Shown: positions 18,044-26,895, numbered from the stretch's first letter. The stretch is 64,000 nucleotides of DNA from CBDFKY01 sp965248995 (GCA_965248995.1 CBDFKY010000005.1:124001-188000); one strand, 5' to 3'. Notes: generated from the sequence alone by a model not told the origin. A program made the numbers and translations.

Positions 18044-19873
18044 TCAGACCAAATCTTCCGCCTTCTTACCGGATAACGCCCGTTGAATCGCATGATTCAT
18101 CCGCTTTTCCGCAAAAGGAGCGGAAGCGGCTTTTACCGCCATATGCGCATCATGCAGGCGATCACGGGTCGCTGTAGCGATGGATCCGGTAAGCGCTTTC
18201 ATGGATTCCTCCAGTTGCACACGCTCTTTTACATCCAGCAGCGCCGCGTCCTGCGCCAGGGCGGAGCGCAATTCTTCGAGTGTGCGCGCCGCATCCACCC
18301 GTTCTTCGATGAGCAGCCGGGCAAGCATGTCTTCCTTGCCATGACGCATCCCTTCAAGAATCATCGCTTCGATTTTTTCCATCGGCAGGCCGTAGGAGGG
18401 CCGAACTTCGATGGTCTGGGTAATAGCGCTATTCTTTTCCTGTGCCGTTACCATCAGCAGGCCATCCGCATCGATCGTGAAACGGACCTCGACACGGGCA
18501 ACTCCGGCGGGCAACGGCGGGATGCCCGTCAGTTCAAACCGTGCCAACGAGCGGCATTGATCCACCAGCTCGCGCTCTCCCTGCAGCACGTGGATCCGGA
18601 TGCCGGTCTGCCCGTCCTGATAGGTGGTGAATTCCTGCGCAGCCGTCGCAGGGATCGGCGTATTGCGGTAAATCAGTTTCTCCACGATACCGCCCATCGT
18701 CTCCAGCCCCAGTGAAAGCGGCGTCACGTCCAACAGAAGATGGTCACTGCCGTGCGTCAGCGCGTGCGCCTGAATGGCCGCGCCGTAAGCGACCACGCGA
18801 TCGGGGTCGAGGTCCGAATAGATCGGACAGGTAAAGAACCTCTCTACCGCGTCGCGTACCGCCTGCAAACGCGTCGAGCCGCCGACCAGCACCACTCCAT
18901 CCAGTTCCTTCGGGGTCATTTCCGCATCCTCAAGCACCTGCTTACAGATATCTAAACTGCGCTTAATCAGGGATGCGCTTATGAATTTCAGTTCCGCAAG
19001 CGTGAAGGTCAGGCGTTGCCCCTGCCACGTCATCTCCGCTGTCGTTTGAGCGCCGAGCAGTTCTTTCAACGAACGCGCCGCTTGCAGTAAATCAGTAAAT
19101 GAAGCGGCGGGAACCTGTTTGTCCGCTAGAACGCGGGCGATCGCCATGTCGATATCGTCCCCCCCCAGCGCCGTATCTCCGCCCGTCGCTAGCACCTGAA
19201 ACACGCCTTGCTCCAGCCGTAGAATGGAAACGTCGAACGTCCCTCCGCCTAAGTCATAAACGGCATATACCCCTTTCCTGCCCTGTTCCAGACCATACGC
19301 CACCGCCGCCGCGGTGGGTTCGTTGATCAGACGTAACACTTCCATCCCGGCAAGGGTGGCGGCCTGACGGGTGGCCTGACGGGCCGCATCGTCGAAATAC
19401 GCCGGAACGGTAATCACCGCTTTCGTTATTTTTCCCCCTGAATCCTGTTCGGCGACGGAACGGATATGTTTTAGTATTTCCGCCGAAAGCGTGATCGGCG
19501 ACTGTTCCGTGCCGTCGACCAGAACGACGGGAAGCTCCGATGCATCCGCTTTTAAAAATGCTGCCCATTGCGGAAGCAGTTCATACGCTTCCTTGGCACT
19601 TTTACCCATCAGCCGCTTGATGGATTGCAGTGGATAAGTATGATTCTCCGCCGCTTTATCGAAGGCGTCTTTCCCGATATGCACAGTTCCCTTCGCAAAA
19701 TAAAGCGCGGAAGGAACGATGCTGTTTCCTTCCCTGTCTTTAATGGCCTTCACCTTGCCATCACCGAAATAAGCGGCGACCGAGTTGGTCGTACCCAGAT
19801 CGATACCTATGGCGATTTCAGGGGACGGAGCCGCCGGGGATTCTCCGGGCTCGTGGATTTGCAGTAAGCTCAT
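18044..19873 (-). CDS. hscA: Fe-S cluster assembly Hsp70 chaperone HscA
   Basis: Hsp70 of the HscA type, which with HscB helps transfer Fe-S clusters from IscU. The actin-like ATPase has GIDLGTTNSVAAYFGDG near the N-terminus, NEPTAAAVAYG and YDLGGGTFDVS; the substrate-binding domain follows. 609 residues with a short N-terminal extension (HEPGESP-like) and no long acidic DnaK tail. It is not in an isc operon: no iscU, hscB or fdx adjoins it. Confidence 0.9.
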   Translation of the reverse strand: MSLLQIHEPGESPAAPSPEIAIGIDLGTTNSVAAYFGDGKVKAIKDREGNSIVPSALYFAKGTVHIGKDAFDKAAENHTYPLQSIKRLMGKSAKEAYELLPQWAAFLKADASELPVVLVDGTEQSPITLSAEILKHIRSVAEQDSGGKITKAVITVPAYFDDAARQATRQAATLAGMEVLRLINEPTAAAVAYGLEQGRKGVYAVYDLGGGTFDVSILRLEQGVFQVLATGGDTALGGDDIDMAIARVLADKQVPAASFTDLLQAARSLKELLGAQTTAEMTWQGQRLTFTLAELKFISASLIKRSLDICKQVLEDAEMTPKELDGVVLVGGSTRLQAVRDAVERFFTCPIYSDLDPDRVVAYGAAIQAHALTHGSDHLLLDVTPLSLGLETMGGIVEKLIYRNTPIPATAAQEFTTYQDGQTGIRIHVLQGERELVDQCRSLARFELTGIPPLPAGVARVEVRFTIDADGLLMVTAQEKNSAITQTIEVRPSYGLPMEKIEAMILEGMRHGKEDMLARLLIEERVDAARTLEELRSALAQDAALLDVKERVQLEESMKALTGSIATATRDRLHDAHMAVKAASAPFAEKRMNHAIQRALSGKKAEDLV

Positions 19874-19901
19874 ACTCTGTGATCCGGCTGTCCGATGCTA
19901 A

Positions 19902-19988
19902 TGGTGCCCAGGAAAGGACTCGAACCTTCACGTCCTTGCGAACACTAGCACCTGAAGCTAGCGCGTCTACCAATTCCGCCACCTGGGC
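19902..19988 (-). tRNA. tRNA-Leu (CAG)
   Basis: 87 nt including an encoded CCA (complement of 19902-19904). It has a GCCCAGG acceptor stem, a D arm with GGTAGACGCG, an anticodon loop TTCAGGT flanked by CTAGC/GCTAG, a long variable arm of the class II type, and GGTTCGAGTCC as the T arm. Confidence 0.95.
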
Positions 19989-20170
19989 AATGGGATACTT
20001 CATAAGGGAAAAGCCAAAGGCTTGTCAATGACTGATGATGGATTTTTTAGATATCCGGCCTTTCATTTGACTGCGCCATTCTTGGCTCGCAGAGCGAAAG
20101 ATGATGGTGCAATGCTGCGTCGAGTCATATGGCTATAGGCAAAAATCCGATGCTATGAGCTGTATCAAGC

Positions 20171-20929
20171 TTATGAGCCGCCGAACCAGTTATAGCCTTG
20201 GTCTTCCCAATAGCCGCCGGGATACTGGTTGGTGACAAAAATCTCGGTGATGTGCTTGGGATTTTTGTAGCCGAGCTTGGTCGGCATGCGCAGTTTCATG
20301 GGATAGCCATATTTGGCGGGCAGCGTCTGGCCGTCATAGGTCAGCGCCAGGATAGTCTGCGGATGCAGTGCGGTCGGCATGTCGATGCTCTGGTAATAAT
20401 CATCGGCGCATTTAAAGCCGACATATTTTGCCGTGGTGTCGGCGCCGATGCGTTGCAGGAATTCACTAAAGCGCACACCGCCCCATTTGCCGATGGCGCT
20501 CCAGCCTTCAACGCAGATATGGCGGGTTACCTGACTGACCTGGTTCATCGCATTCAGGTCGGACAAGCGGATAGGCGCTTTATTTTCGATCAGGCCACTA
20601 AGCTGCATGGCATACGTTGCGCCATCCACCTGCGGTTCTTTGCCCTCATCATAAAAGGCATTAAAAGGGAACGGGCGAGTAATCATCGATTCCGGATATT
20701 CCGGCGCGAGACGGGCGGGGTCGAATAGCCAGGCCTGGGCGCGGTCATTGAATTTAGAAATGCTCTGCAAGGCGTGTTCGACGGATTGCGGTGTCGTGAG
20801 CTTGCAGCCGGTAAGCATGGTCAATGCGCCCAGACTCAACGCCCGCCGTCCAAACAGCCGGCGCGACGGATCAAGGAGTTTCTCCGCCTCGCGCACAATG
20901 AGTTTCTTATCGCCGGAAGAAAATGTCAT
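20171..20929 (-). CDS. Sulfite-oxidase-fold molybdopterin oxidoreductase (MsrP/YedY-like)
   Basis: Periplasmic molybdoenzyme of the sulfite oxidase superfamily; the molybdenum-ligand Cys is Cys139 in HICVEGWSAIGKWGG. A twin-arginine sequence (RR at 28-29 before LSLGALTMLTG) and Cys42 in a lipobox-like LTGC suggest Tat export, perhaps as a lipoprotein. At 252 residues it is shorter than E. coli MsrP. The start overlaps the cytochrome b stop by 4 nt, so the two form one enzyme. Relatives reduce methionine sulfoxide or oxidise sulfite; the genes around it (Met-rich protein, msrA, tauE) allow either. Confidence 0.8.
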   Translation of the reverse strand: MTFSSGDKKLIVREAEKLLDPSRRLFGRRALSLGALTMLTGCKLTTPQSVEHALQSISKFNDRAQAWLFDPARLAPEYPESMITRPFPFNAFYDEGKEPQVDGATYAMQLSGLIENKAPIRLSDLNAMNQVSQVTRHICVEGWSAIGKWGGVRFSEFLQRIGADTTAKYVGFKCADDYYQSIDMPTALHPQTILALTYDGQTLPAKYGYPMKLRMPTKLGYKNPKHITEIFVTNQYPGGYWEDQGYNWFGGS

Positions 20930-21555
20930 ACCGTCTTTCCTAAGCGAAACCGCCCGATAATCATGCCGAGTAACGTGCGTGGCACTAAAACGACCAGCGC
21001 TATATGCACGACAATAAACCCGGCCATCACGCTCATGGCGGCGAAATGGATATAGCGCGCCGTATCATAGCCGCCAAGGAGGATGCCCAGAATCGGAAAT
21101 TGTACCGATTTCCATAATACAAGCCCGGAACAGACAAGCAAGGTCGCATCCGCGATCGCAACCAGGTACGCCAGCTTTTGCACCATGTTGTAATGGCTCA
21201 GATCATCGTGCTTGAGCTTGAAGCGCAGCGCTAAGCCGAATTCATGTAATAATTCGCGAAAGTGCAAGGGGAAAAACTTCATGCGCAGACGTCCGGTGAC
21301 GAGGTTCATGCATAAATACAACGCGCCGTTGAACGCCAGCAGCCACATGGCGGCGAAATGCCACTGGATACCACCAGCCAGCCAGCCGCCAAGGGTGATG
21401 GCGGGTGGAAAAGTGAAGCCTTTAAACAGTGGCGAGGCATTGTATATCTGCCAGCCGCTCATGATCATAATAAAAACGGCCACAGCGTTCAGCCAATGGG
21501 TGATGCGCAGCCACAGCGGATGGGTTCCGCGTGGCTCAGTATCGTGCTGCGGCAT
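20926..21555 (-). CDS. Cytochrome b561-type membrane subunit
   Basis: 209 residues with four main hydrophobic helices carrying paired histidines as haem ligands: THWLNA, QWHFAAMW, YIHFAAMSVM and VVHIALVV. This is the dihaem cytochrome b type found with Ni-Fe hydrogenases and periplasmic molybdoenzymes, not the MsrQ/YedZ ferric-reductase type. I chose the ATG at 21555 because an AAAGGA lies about 8 nt upstream. It should pass quinol electrons to or from the molybdoenzyme. Confidence 0.82.
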   Translation of the reverse strand: MPQHDTEPRGTHPLWLRITHWLNAVAVFIMIMSGWQIYNASPLFKGFTFPPAITLGGWLAGGIQWHFAAMWLLAFNGALYLCMNLVTGRLRMKFFPLHFRELLHEFGLALRFKLKHDDLSHYNMVQKLAYLVAIADATLLVCSGLVLWKSVQFPILGILLGGYDTARYIHFAAMSVMAGFIVVHIALVVLVPRTLLGMIIGRFRLGKTV

Positions 21556-21622
21556 GGATGATTCCTTTGAAAGTTGCGCCATTCTATCTACGCCCTCAGG
21601 CAATGTCGAAATAATTCTGTAT

Positions 21623-22354
21623 TCACTTAATCAAATCCCACCATAACCGCGCGGCGACACCGAACAGCAACAGGCCGGTGAGCCGCCGCACCGCCATTTC
21701 CGGTAAATGCTTGAGCAGGAGAAGGTTGCCAGCCTGGCCACCGATGAATACGGCCAAAGGCAATGGCCAGTAAGGCAACATCTGCGCCATGTCCAGCCTA
21801 TGCCATTGCCCCGCGAGTCCGGCCAGTGAATTGGCTAGAATAAACCAGGTGCAGGTAGCGGCGATGTCGCGTGGCTGGCCGGCTTTTAAGGCATAGAGAA
21901 AAGGTACTAAGAAAATGCCGCCGCCAATGCCGACCACGCCGGAAAAAAAACCCAATATAGCACCGGCGGCCAGCGCCAGCATTATCGGTGGCGGCACAGG
22001 ATGTTGTACCGGTTTTGCGGTGCGGCTCAGCAATAACAGTGCGCTGGCGGTCAGGCAAAACGCCGTCAGTGCGTTCAAGGCGGTTTTATCGATACTCAGC
22101 CTGCCGCCGAAATAGGCGCAAGGCACCGCCAGCGCCATATGCGGCAACAGCAACCGCCAGGGCAGCAGGCGGGCATGCCAGTAGCGCAGTCCGCTTCCCC
22201 CGGCGACGATGGCGTTGCAAATGAGCGCCAGTGGCGGCACGAGGAGAATCGGTAATTTCCACAAGGCCAGCAGTGCCAGATAGGTTGAGCCTCCGGCAAA
22301 GCCAGCCATGGCATACAGCAGCGCTGTGATCCCGAAGGCAAGCGGCAGCATCAT
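21623..22354 (-). CDS. TauE/SafE family sulfite/organosulfur exporter
   Basis: Polytopic membrane protein (about 7-8 hydrophobic segments) with the TauE repeat signature GFFSGVVGIGGGIFLVPFL near residue 135. 243 residues from the ATG at 22354, which overlaps moaE by 4 nt. TauE proteins export sulfite, sulfoacetate or related anions. Its place between moaE and the molybdoenzyme genes links it to sulfur redox work. Confidence 0.85.
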   Translation of the reverse strand: MMLPLAFGITALLYAMAGFAGGSTYLALLALWKLPILLVPPLALICNAIVAGGSGLRYWHARLLPWRLLLPHMALAVPCAYFGGRLSIDKTALNALTAFCLTASALLLLSRTAKPVQHPVPPPIMLALAAGAILGFFSGVVGIGGGIFLVPFLYALKAGQPRDIAATCTWFILANSLAGLAGQWHRLDMAQMLPYWPLPLAVFIGGQAGNLLLLKHLPEMAVRRLTGLLLFGVAARLWWDLIK

Positions 22355-22770
22355 GCATGATCCGCATGATTGCAGCGCACCCATTGTGCAATGCCGGATT
22401 CGTAATATTCCTTTTTCCAGATCGGCACGCGCCGCTTGATTTCACCTATGATCATTTCGGTGGCCAAAAACGCTTCCTTGCGGTGCATCGCGCTAGCATA
22501 TACCCACACCGCCAACTCGCCAATGGTCAGATGGCCGGTGCGGTGAACAGCCTCGGCGTCAAACAGCGAAAACCGCCTCACCGCTTCGGCCAGAATAGCC
22601 TTGCCTTCGCCCAAAGCCAGTGCTGAATACGCCTCGTATTCCAGCGCACGCACCTGTTTCGCGTCATTAAGCGCGCGCACGCGGCCCTCAAACGTCACGA
22701 CCGCGCCCGCATGGGGATGCAGCGGAGCGGTAGGCTGCATGAGGATCGGCTGCTTGCTTAGCGAAAACAT
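22351..22770 (-). CDS. moaE: Molybdopterin synthase large subunit
   Basis: With MoaD converts cPMP to molybdopterin. 139 residues with the family motifs G.VR..N, LEYEAY, HRTGHLTIGELAVWV and the catalytic Lys region RKEAFLATEMIIGEIKRRVPIWKKE (in parts). Starts directly after the moaD stop. Confidence 0.95.
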   Translation of the reverse strand: MFSLSKQPILMQPTAPLHPHAGAVVTFEGRVRALNDAKQVRALEYEAYSALALGEGKAILAEAVRRFSLFDAEAVHRTGHLTIGELAVWVYASAMHRKEAFLATEMIIGEIKRRVPIWKKEYYESGIAQWVRCNHADHA

Positions 22771-23010
22771 TCAGCCGCCGGAGATGTGTGAGATGAATAC
22801 CACCAGATCGCCTGGATGCAAAGCGGTGTGGGCCTTGGCATACACATCGTTAATCGCAATGCCTATCTGCTGGACGGGATCCGGAAAGCAATAGCGTGCC
22901 TGCAATTCATGATACAGCACTTCCGCCGTCGGCGCGTCCGTCTCCAGCGTCTCTTCTTCAAGACCGCGTAATTCGCGAAGCTGAGCAAAATACTGTATTG
23001 TTATGCGCAT
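22771..23010 (-). CDS. moaD: Molybdopterin synthase sulfur-carrier subunit
   Basis: Ubiquitin-like sulfur carrier, 79 residues, ending in the required Gly-Gly (ISGG) that is thiocarboxylated. It starts with the typical I.I.YFAQLREL pattern. Stop and moaE start are immediately adjacent; its start overlaps mobA by 10 nt. Confidence 0.95.
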   Translation of the reverse strand: MRITIQYFAQLRELRGLEEETLETDAPTAEVLYHELQARYCFPDPVQQIGIAINDVYAKAHTALHPGDLVVFISHISGG

Positions 23011-23591
23011 ACCGGCTCCTGCCGCCAGGCATGAAATTCTTCAAGCGTATTGACATTGCCCAGCACTTCCGGCGCAATGGCGTGCCTCAGGCAAGCCGCG
23101 TCCTGTTTCATTAAAAAATGCCGAGGGCACGGAGGTTCTGCTTTCGCCAGCGCCTGTTCCAACGCTGGCAATGCGCGCGCTTCCCAGATCGCCAATAGCG
23201 GGTCAGGGCCGCCTTTGATCGGGCTCTCATAGCAGGTAGCTATGCGGTTTACGTCGCGTAGCGCGATGAGTGTTGTAAGTGCGTGGTGAGTGACGGACGG
23301 CATGTCCACGGCAACGACGAGGAACGCCGCGCCCGGATGCGCGCGCATGGCTGAAGCGATGCCGTTGAGCGGTGAAGCGGCAGGGTAATGATCGACAATG
23401 CAGGTAAGTCCGGCAAAAGCGGCTTCACCGTGCTGTTCCCGCCTGAGCGAGACAAACACCTTACCGGCGCACGAAGTGAGCAGCCCTGCTAAATGTTGCG
23501 ACTGCGGCACGCCATGATAGGCGATCGCGGCTTTATCATAGCCCATGCGCGTGCTGCGTCCGCCGGCAAGAATGAGACCGTGCAGCGTCAT
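23001..23591 (-). CDS. mobA: Molybdenum cofactor guanylyltransferase
   Basis: Attaches GMP to Mo-molybdopterin, giving MGD. 196 residues with the nucleotidyltransferase signature LAGGRSTRMGYDKA at residues 8-21 and VVAVDMPSV as the metal-binding Asp strand. A mobA fits other MGD enzymes in the cell better than the sulfite oxidase fold, which uses plain Mo-MPT. ATGA overlap with moaC. Confidence 0.9.
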   Translation of the reverse strand: MTLHGLILAGGRSTRMGYDKAAIAYHGVPQSQHLAGLLTSCAGKVFVSLRREQHGEAAFAGLTCIVDHYPAASPLNGIASAMRAHPGAAFLVVAVDMPSVTHHALTTLIALRDVNRIATCYESPIKGGPDPLLAIWEARALPALEQALAKAEPPCPRHFLMKQDAACLRHAIAPEVLGNVNTLEEFHAWRQEPVCA

Positions 23592-24070
23592 GCAGTGGCC
23601 ACCGATGGAAAGTCTCGCTTGCCGCCTTGTTTCGCCACTAGCGCAATATCCTCGATCACCAGGGCATGTGAAAGCGCTTTGGTCATATCATAGACGGTGA
23701 GCGCCGCAATGGTTGCGCCGGTCAGCGCTTCCATCTCCACGCCGGTGCGGGCGGTAGTGGCCACCTCGCAGATAATGTGCAGATGCTCGCCGCTTAGCGT
23801 GATCGTAATGGCGCAATGCTCAATGGGGAGCGTATGGCAAAACGGAATCAGTTCGGCGGTTTTTTTGACACCCATCGTACCGGCAATGATGGCGGTATGA
23901 AATACCGGCCCTTTTTTGGTGACCGGTCCCTGATCCTTGAAAGCGTCACGCACCACTTCGGGCAGGCGGATACACGCGCGCGCCGTAGCACTTCGGCGTG
24001 TCACCGCTTTATGCGACACATCGACCATTTTAGGTGCACCGTCCCTGTCGATATGGGTCAGTTCGCTCAA
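23588..24070 (-). CDS. moaC: Cyclic pyranopterin monophosphate synthase
   Basis: Acts after MoaA to form cPMP. 160 residues with the family motifs DVS.K..T.R.A.A, KKGPVFHTAIIAGTMGVKKTAELIPFCH in parts and GVEMEALTG. The frame extends upstream into moaA, but a TTG at 24070 with GGAGG five nt upstream gives the normal length, so I take TTG as the start. It begins one base after the moaA stop. Confidence 0.92.
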   Translation of the reverse strand: MSELTHIDRDGAPKMVDVSHKAVTRRSATARACIRLPEVVRDAFKDQGPVTKKGPVFHTAIIAGTMGVKKTAELIPFCHTLPIEHCAITITLSGEHLHIICEVATTARTGVEMEALTGATIAALTVYDMTKALSHALVIEDIALVAKQGGKRDFPSVATA

Positions 24071-24071
24071 T

Positions 24072-25022
24072 TCATCCTCCAATCTGATACATCGGCTGCG
24101 CCACATGCGCGATGCGTCCATAAGGTTTCATGGCGATGACCTGCGCCAGCGCGGCAGGATACTCTTCTGGTGCCAGCGATTTCAAGTCAATCCCATCTTC
24201 CTTAAAAAGGCAAGGCCTTATCTGTCCTTGCGGCGTTAAGCGCAACCGTGAGCAGCCGCCGCAGAACGGTTCGGATTCCGAAGCGATGAAACCGATATTC
24301 GCGCCGTTACTTGCCGTAAAACTATAAGCCGTAGCGTCCGGAGCATCCATATTAGGCGTCAAATGATACTGCTGGCGAATGCCCGCAATCATGTCATGCG
24401 CGGGAATCAGACGGCTGACATACTGCTCTTTCATCACGCCGATATTCATCGCTTCGAGAAAACGCACCGTTATGCCTTCACGCCCCGACCAGGCGACAAA
24501 ATCCGGCACTTCATGTTCATTAAGCCCGCGCAACGCCACAACATTGATTTTAACCGAAAAGCCTAAGTCCCGCGCGCGCAAAATGCCGCGCATCACGGTG
24601 TCAAAAGCGTCACGCCCGGTGATACGCAGAAAATTCTGCCGCTCCAGGCTGTCTAAGCTGATATTGAGGTAGCGGCATTTCGTATCCGCCAAGGCCTCCA
24701 GTTTTTCCTCCAGCAACAGCCCGTTCGTGGTAAGCCCCAGTTTATGCAGATTAAGACGCGACAAGCCCTGGACGATCTCCAATAATTCCGGCCTAAGCGT
24801 CGGTTCGCCACCCGTTAAGCGGATTTCCTCAATGCCCAGCGCGCGTAAATGACCGGCGATAGCCACCAGTTCGGCAGGTGTCGCCCAATCCGCCTTCGGC
24901 AAAAAATGCGGTTGATCGGGCATGCAATAAACGCAGCGCATATTGCAGGCATCAAGCAGCGAAATGCGTAGCTTGCGCATACGCCGCCCATGGCTGTCGG
25001 TCATGACCATATGCGGCGTCAT
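24072..25022 (-). CDS. moaA: GTP 3',8-cyclase (radical SAM)
   Basis: First step of molybdenum cofactor synthesis. The radical SAM cluster motif CNMRCVYC (CX3CX2C) is at the N-terminus, LTGGEPTLR is the SAM-binding strand, and a second [4Fe-4S] site C-terminally is FCGGCSRLRLTPQG...RPCL. It ends in Gly-Gly, as functional MoaA does. Start taken at the ATG at 25022, which overlaps the moeA stop by 4 nt (316 residues). Confidence 0.95.
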   Translation of the reverse strand: MTPHMVMTDSHGRRMRKLRISLLDACNMRCVYCMPDQPHFLPKADWATPAELVAIAGHLRALGIEEIRLTGGEPTLRPELLEIVQGLSRLNLHKLGLTTNGLLLEEKLEALADTKCRYLNISLDSLERQNFLRITGRDAFDTVMRGILRARDLGFSVKINVVALRGLNEHEVPDFVAWSGREGITVRFLEAMNIGVMKEQYVSRLIPAHDMIAGIRQQYHLTPNMDAPDATAYSFTASNGANIGFIASESEPFCGGCSRLRLTPQGQIRPCLFKEDGIDLKSLAPEEYPAALAQVIAMKPYGRIAHVAQPMYQIGG

Positions 25023-26218
25023 GCTGATGCCCACGGATAAAAAGCCACGGCGTCACCCGGCGTATAGTCCGCCGCGCTCGGTGGCAATTCGACAAATCCG
25101 CACGTGCCCAGCAAGCCGGTGAAATCGCCTGAGCCGTTCGTTGGTACGGGCAGAACGCTTCCGCGCACACGGCCTTTACGCACCGGCGCAAATAGCGTCA
25201 ACCGCTCATGCGGTGGGATAGGCACTTCCAGGGTCACTGCATCGGTAATCATGGTTTCATCTCCGCTCATGTGGCGCAGTGCCGGTATAACATAACGCAT
25301 CAGGCAAGTCAGGCAGGAAACAGGATTACCGGGCAGACCGAATACCGGCTTGCCACCAGACGTTCGCCCGAACCATAGCGGCTTGCCGGGCCGCTGCGCC
25401 ACCTGATGCAACAGCGCTTCGACGCCAAGCGAGGCAAGAATTTCGGGAATGTAATCATGCTTGCCGCGCGAGACGCCGCCGGTAACCAGCACCATATCCT
25501 TGCGTGAGAGCAGCTGTTCAAGGCATGTGCGGATACGCATCTTATCATCTGGCTCCCACCGGGTTTCCACCGCGCAGAAGCCATGCTGCCGCAGCGCCGC
25601 TTGCAACGTCGCATCATTGCTGCGGCGAATCTGGTGATCTTCAATAGGCGCATCGACGGCAACCAGCTCATCGCCGGTGGAAAGCATCCCGATGCACGGT
25701 TTTTGAAATACGCGGGGCATCGCCACGCCATTGGCCGCGAGCACCGCCATTTCGATCGCGCCGATACGCGCACCTGCCTGCAATAGCGTCGCGCCCCGCC
25801 GCGCATCGCTGCCTTGCCGGTGAAGTGCATTCCCTATAGTCAACGCCATTGCTTCCGGCAGAATGGCCGTAGCATTTTCTATTGAAAACAGCTCATAAGG
25901 GATCACCGTATCGCAGTTTTGCGGCAATGGCGCACCGGTGGCAACTTCCATACAATGCTCCGGATCGGCAAGCACTTGGCGGCAAACGCCTGCGGCGGCG
26001 AAACCAGCAACCCGGAAAGAACGTTGTCCCGCTTGCAGCGCATGATAACTAAGGGCAATACCATCATGGGTAATGCGGTCAAAAGGGGGATGGTCACGCT
26101 CGGCAGGAATGTCTATAGCAAGAATATGCCCCAGCGTGTCCGCCAGGGGCAACGGTATGGAAAAAGGCGGAGGCAAATGGCTATGAATAATGGATTGAGC
26201 GTCTTGAACCGAAATCAT
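25019..26218 (-). CDS. moeA: Molybdopterin molybdenumtransferase
   Basis: Inserts molybdenum into adenylylated molybdopterin. It has the MoeA motifs PPFDRITHDGIAL near residue 45, TGAPLP, STGDELV, TGGVSRGKHDYI and FGLPGNPVS. 399 residues from the ATG at 26218; a GTG 42 nt upstream would add 14 residues with no family match. First gene of the moeA-moaA-moaC-mobA-moaD-moaE-tauE-cytochrome-molybdoenzyme run. No mogA/moaB gene is seen here. Confidence 0.93.
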   Translation of the reverse strand: MISVQDAQSIIHSHLPPPFSIPLPLADTLGHILAIDIPAERDHPPFDRITHDGIALSYHALQAGQRSFRVAGFAAAGVCRQVLADPEHCMEVATGAPLPQNCDTVIPYELFSIENATAILPEAMALTIGNALHRQGSDARRGATLLQAGARIGAIEMAVLAANGVAMPRVFQKPCIGMLSTGDELVAVDAPIEDHQIRRSNDATLQAALRQHGFCAVETRWEPDDKMRIRTCLEQLLSRKDMVLVTGGVSRGKHDYIPEILASLGVEALLHQVAQRPGKPLWFGRTSGGKPVFGLPGNPVSCLTCLMRYVIPALRHMSGDETMITDAVTLEVPIPPHERLTLFAPVRKGRVRGSVLPVPTNGSGDFTGLLGTCGFVELPPSAADYTPGDAVAFYPWASA

Positions 26219-26290
26219 CTGCCGGTCATGCCGTCTATCGCGTGATGAAATGGAAGCCACCCCATAGGGATGGCCTCCATCCCGTCTAAC

Positions 26291-26596
26291 CTATTTCCCC
26301 ATCATCATCCCGTCTTTTTTCATCATGCCCATATCTTTCATTTGGGACATTTTCATCTTCATCATGTCGTCTTTGCTCATCATGCCCTTATGGCTGTTGT
26401 CGTCGAACATCTTGCCCATGCCGGCCATGTATTCGTCTTTGCTAAGCATGCCGTCGCCGTTGGTGTCCATCATTTTCATGTGCTTATCGACCATCATACC
26501 CATCTGGTCTTTATCCATCATCATTTTATCCGCAGCGAATACCGAAGTGGCGCTACACATGGCTGCAAGGCTGAGCATTACAAGAGTCTTTTTCAT
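26291..26596 (-). CDS. Secreted, extremely Met-rich EF-hand protein
   Basis: 101 residues with a clear Sec signal peptide (cleavage after residue 21 or 22). In the mature 79 residues I count 26 methionines (about one in three), plus many Lys and Asp and no Cys. One canonical EF-hand loop, DTNGDGMLSKDE, spans residues 44-55. Met-rich secreted proteins bind Cu(I) or act as sacrificial targets for hypochlorite and other oxidants. Its position next to periplasmic MsrA and an MsrP-like enzyme favours the second. It is encoded just upstream of moeA on the same strand (72 nt gap). Confidence 0.85.
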   Translation of the reverse strand: MKKTLVMLSLAAMCSATSVFAADKMMMDKDQMGMMVDKHMKMMDTNGDGMLSKDEYMAGMGKMFDDNSHKGMMSKDDMMKMKMSQMKDMGMMKKDGMMMGK

Positions 26597-26634
26597 AAAA
26601 TAATCCTTTGATAATAATAAAAATTAAAGCCGAA

Positions 26635-26689
26635 CGGGAATATTCCCGTGCTGCTTAAAGCACAATGCCGGTATGTTGGCTACCGGTAT
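26635..26689. promoter_or_regulatory. Cluster of three inverted repeats between divergent genes
   Basis: In the 299-nt gap between the Met-rich gene and msrA lie a perfect 14-bp palindrome CGGGAATATTCCCG (26635-26648), a hairpin GTGCT...AGCAC (26648-26663) and a longer inverted repeat CCGGTA-7 nt-TACCGG (26668-26686, extended with one wobble and followed by a T-rich stretch). They sit 38-95 nt upstream of the Met-rich start codon. They could be operators for a shared regulator. The last one could also act as a terminator shielding the divergent units. Confidence 0.4.
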
Positions 26690-26895
26690 TTTTATAAAAA
26701 ATCCGTATCGTTCCCGACCGTGCTAGAGCATGTTTTTACCGGCTTATGCACTTTTTCATGTAACTTGTTCTGGCCTGAGCGCGAATACTCTACCAAGTAA
26801 AAACAAAAAATTCTCTTAAATCCTTCATCTACCTTGCGCTATCGCAACCGTGGCGTAGCGCTAACATTCACCTCAAAAGAAACCTAGGAGTCATT

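Noticed and set aside
18044..19873. Reading hscA as dnaK
   Set aside because: N-terminal extension, shorter total length and absence of the acidic DnaK tail fit HscA better.
20171..21555. Naming the pair msrP-msrQ
   Set aside because: The membrane subunit is a four-helix cytochrome b561 type and not the MsrQ/YedZ ferric-reductase type, and the catalytic subunit is short; substrate is therefore left open.
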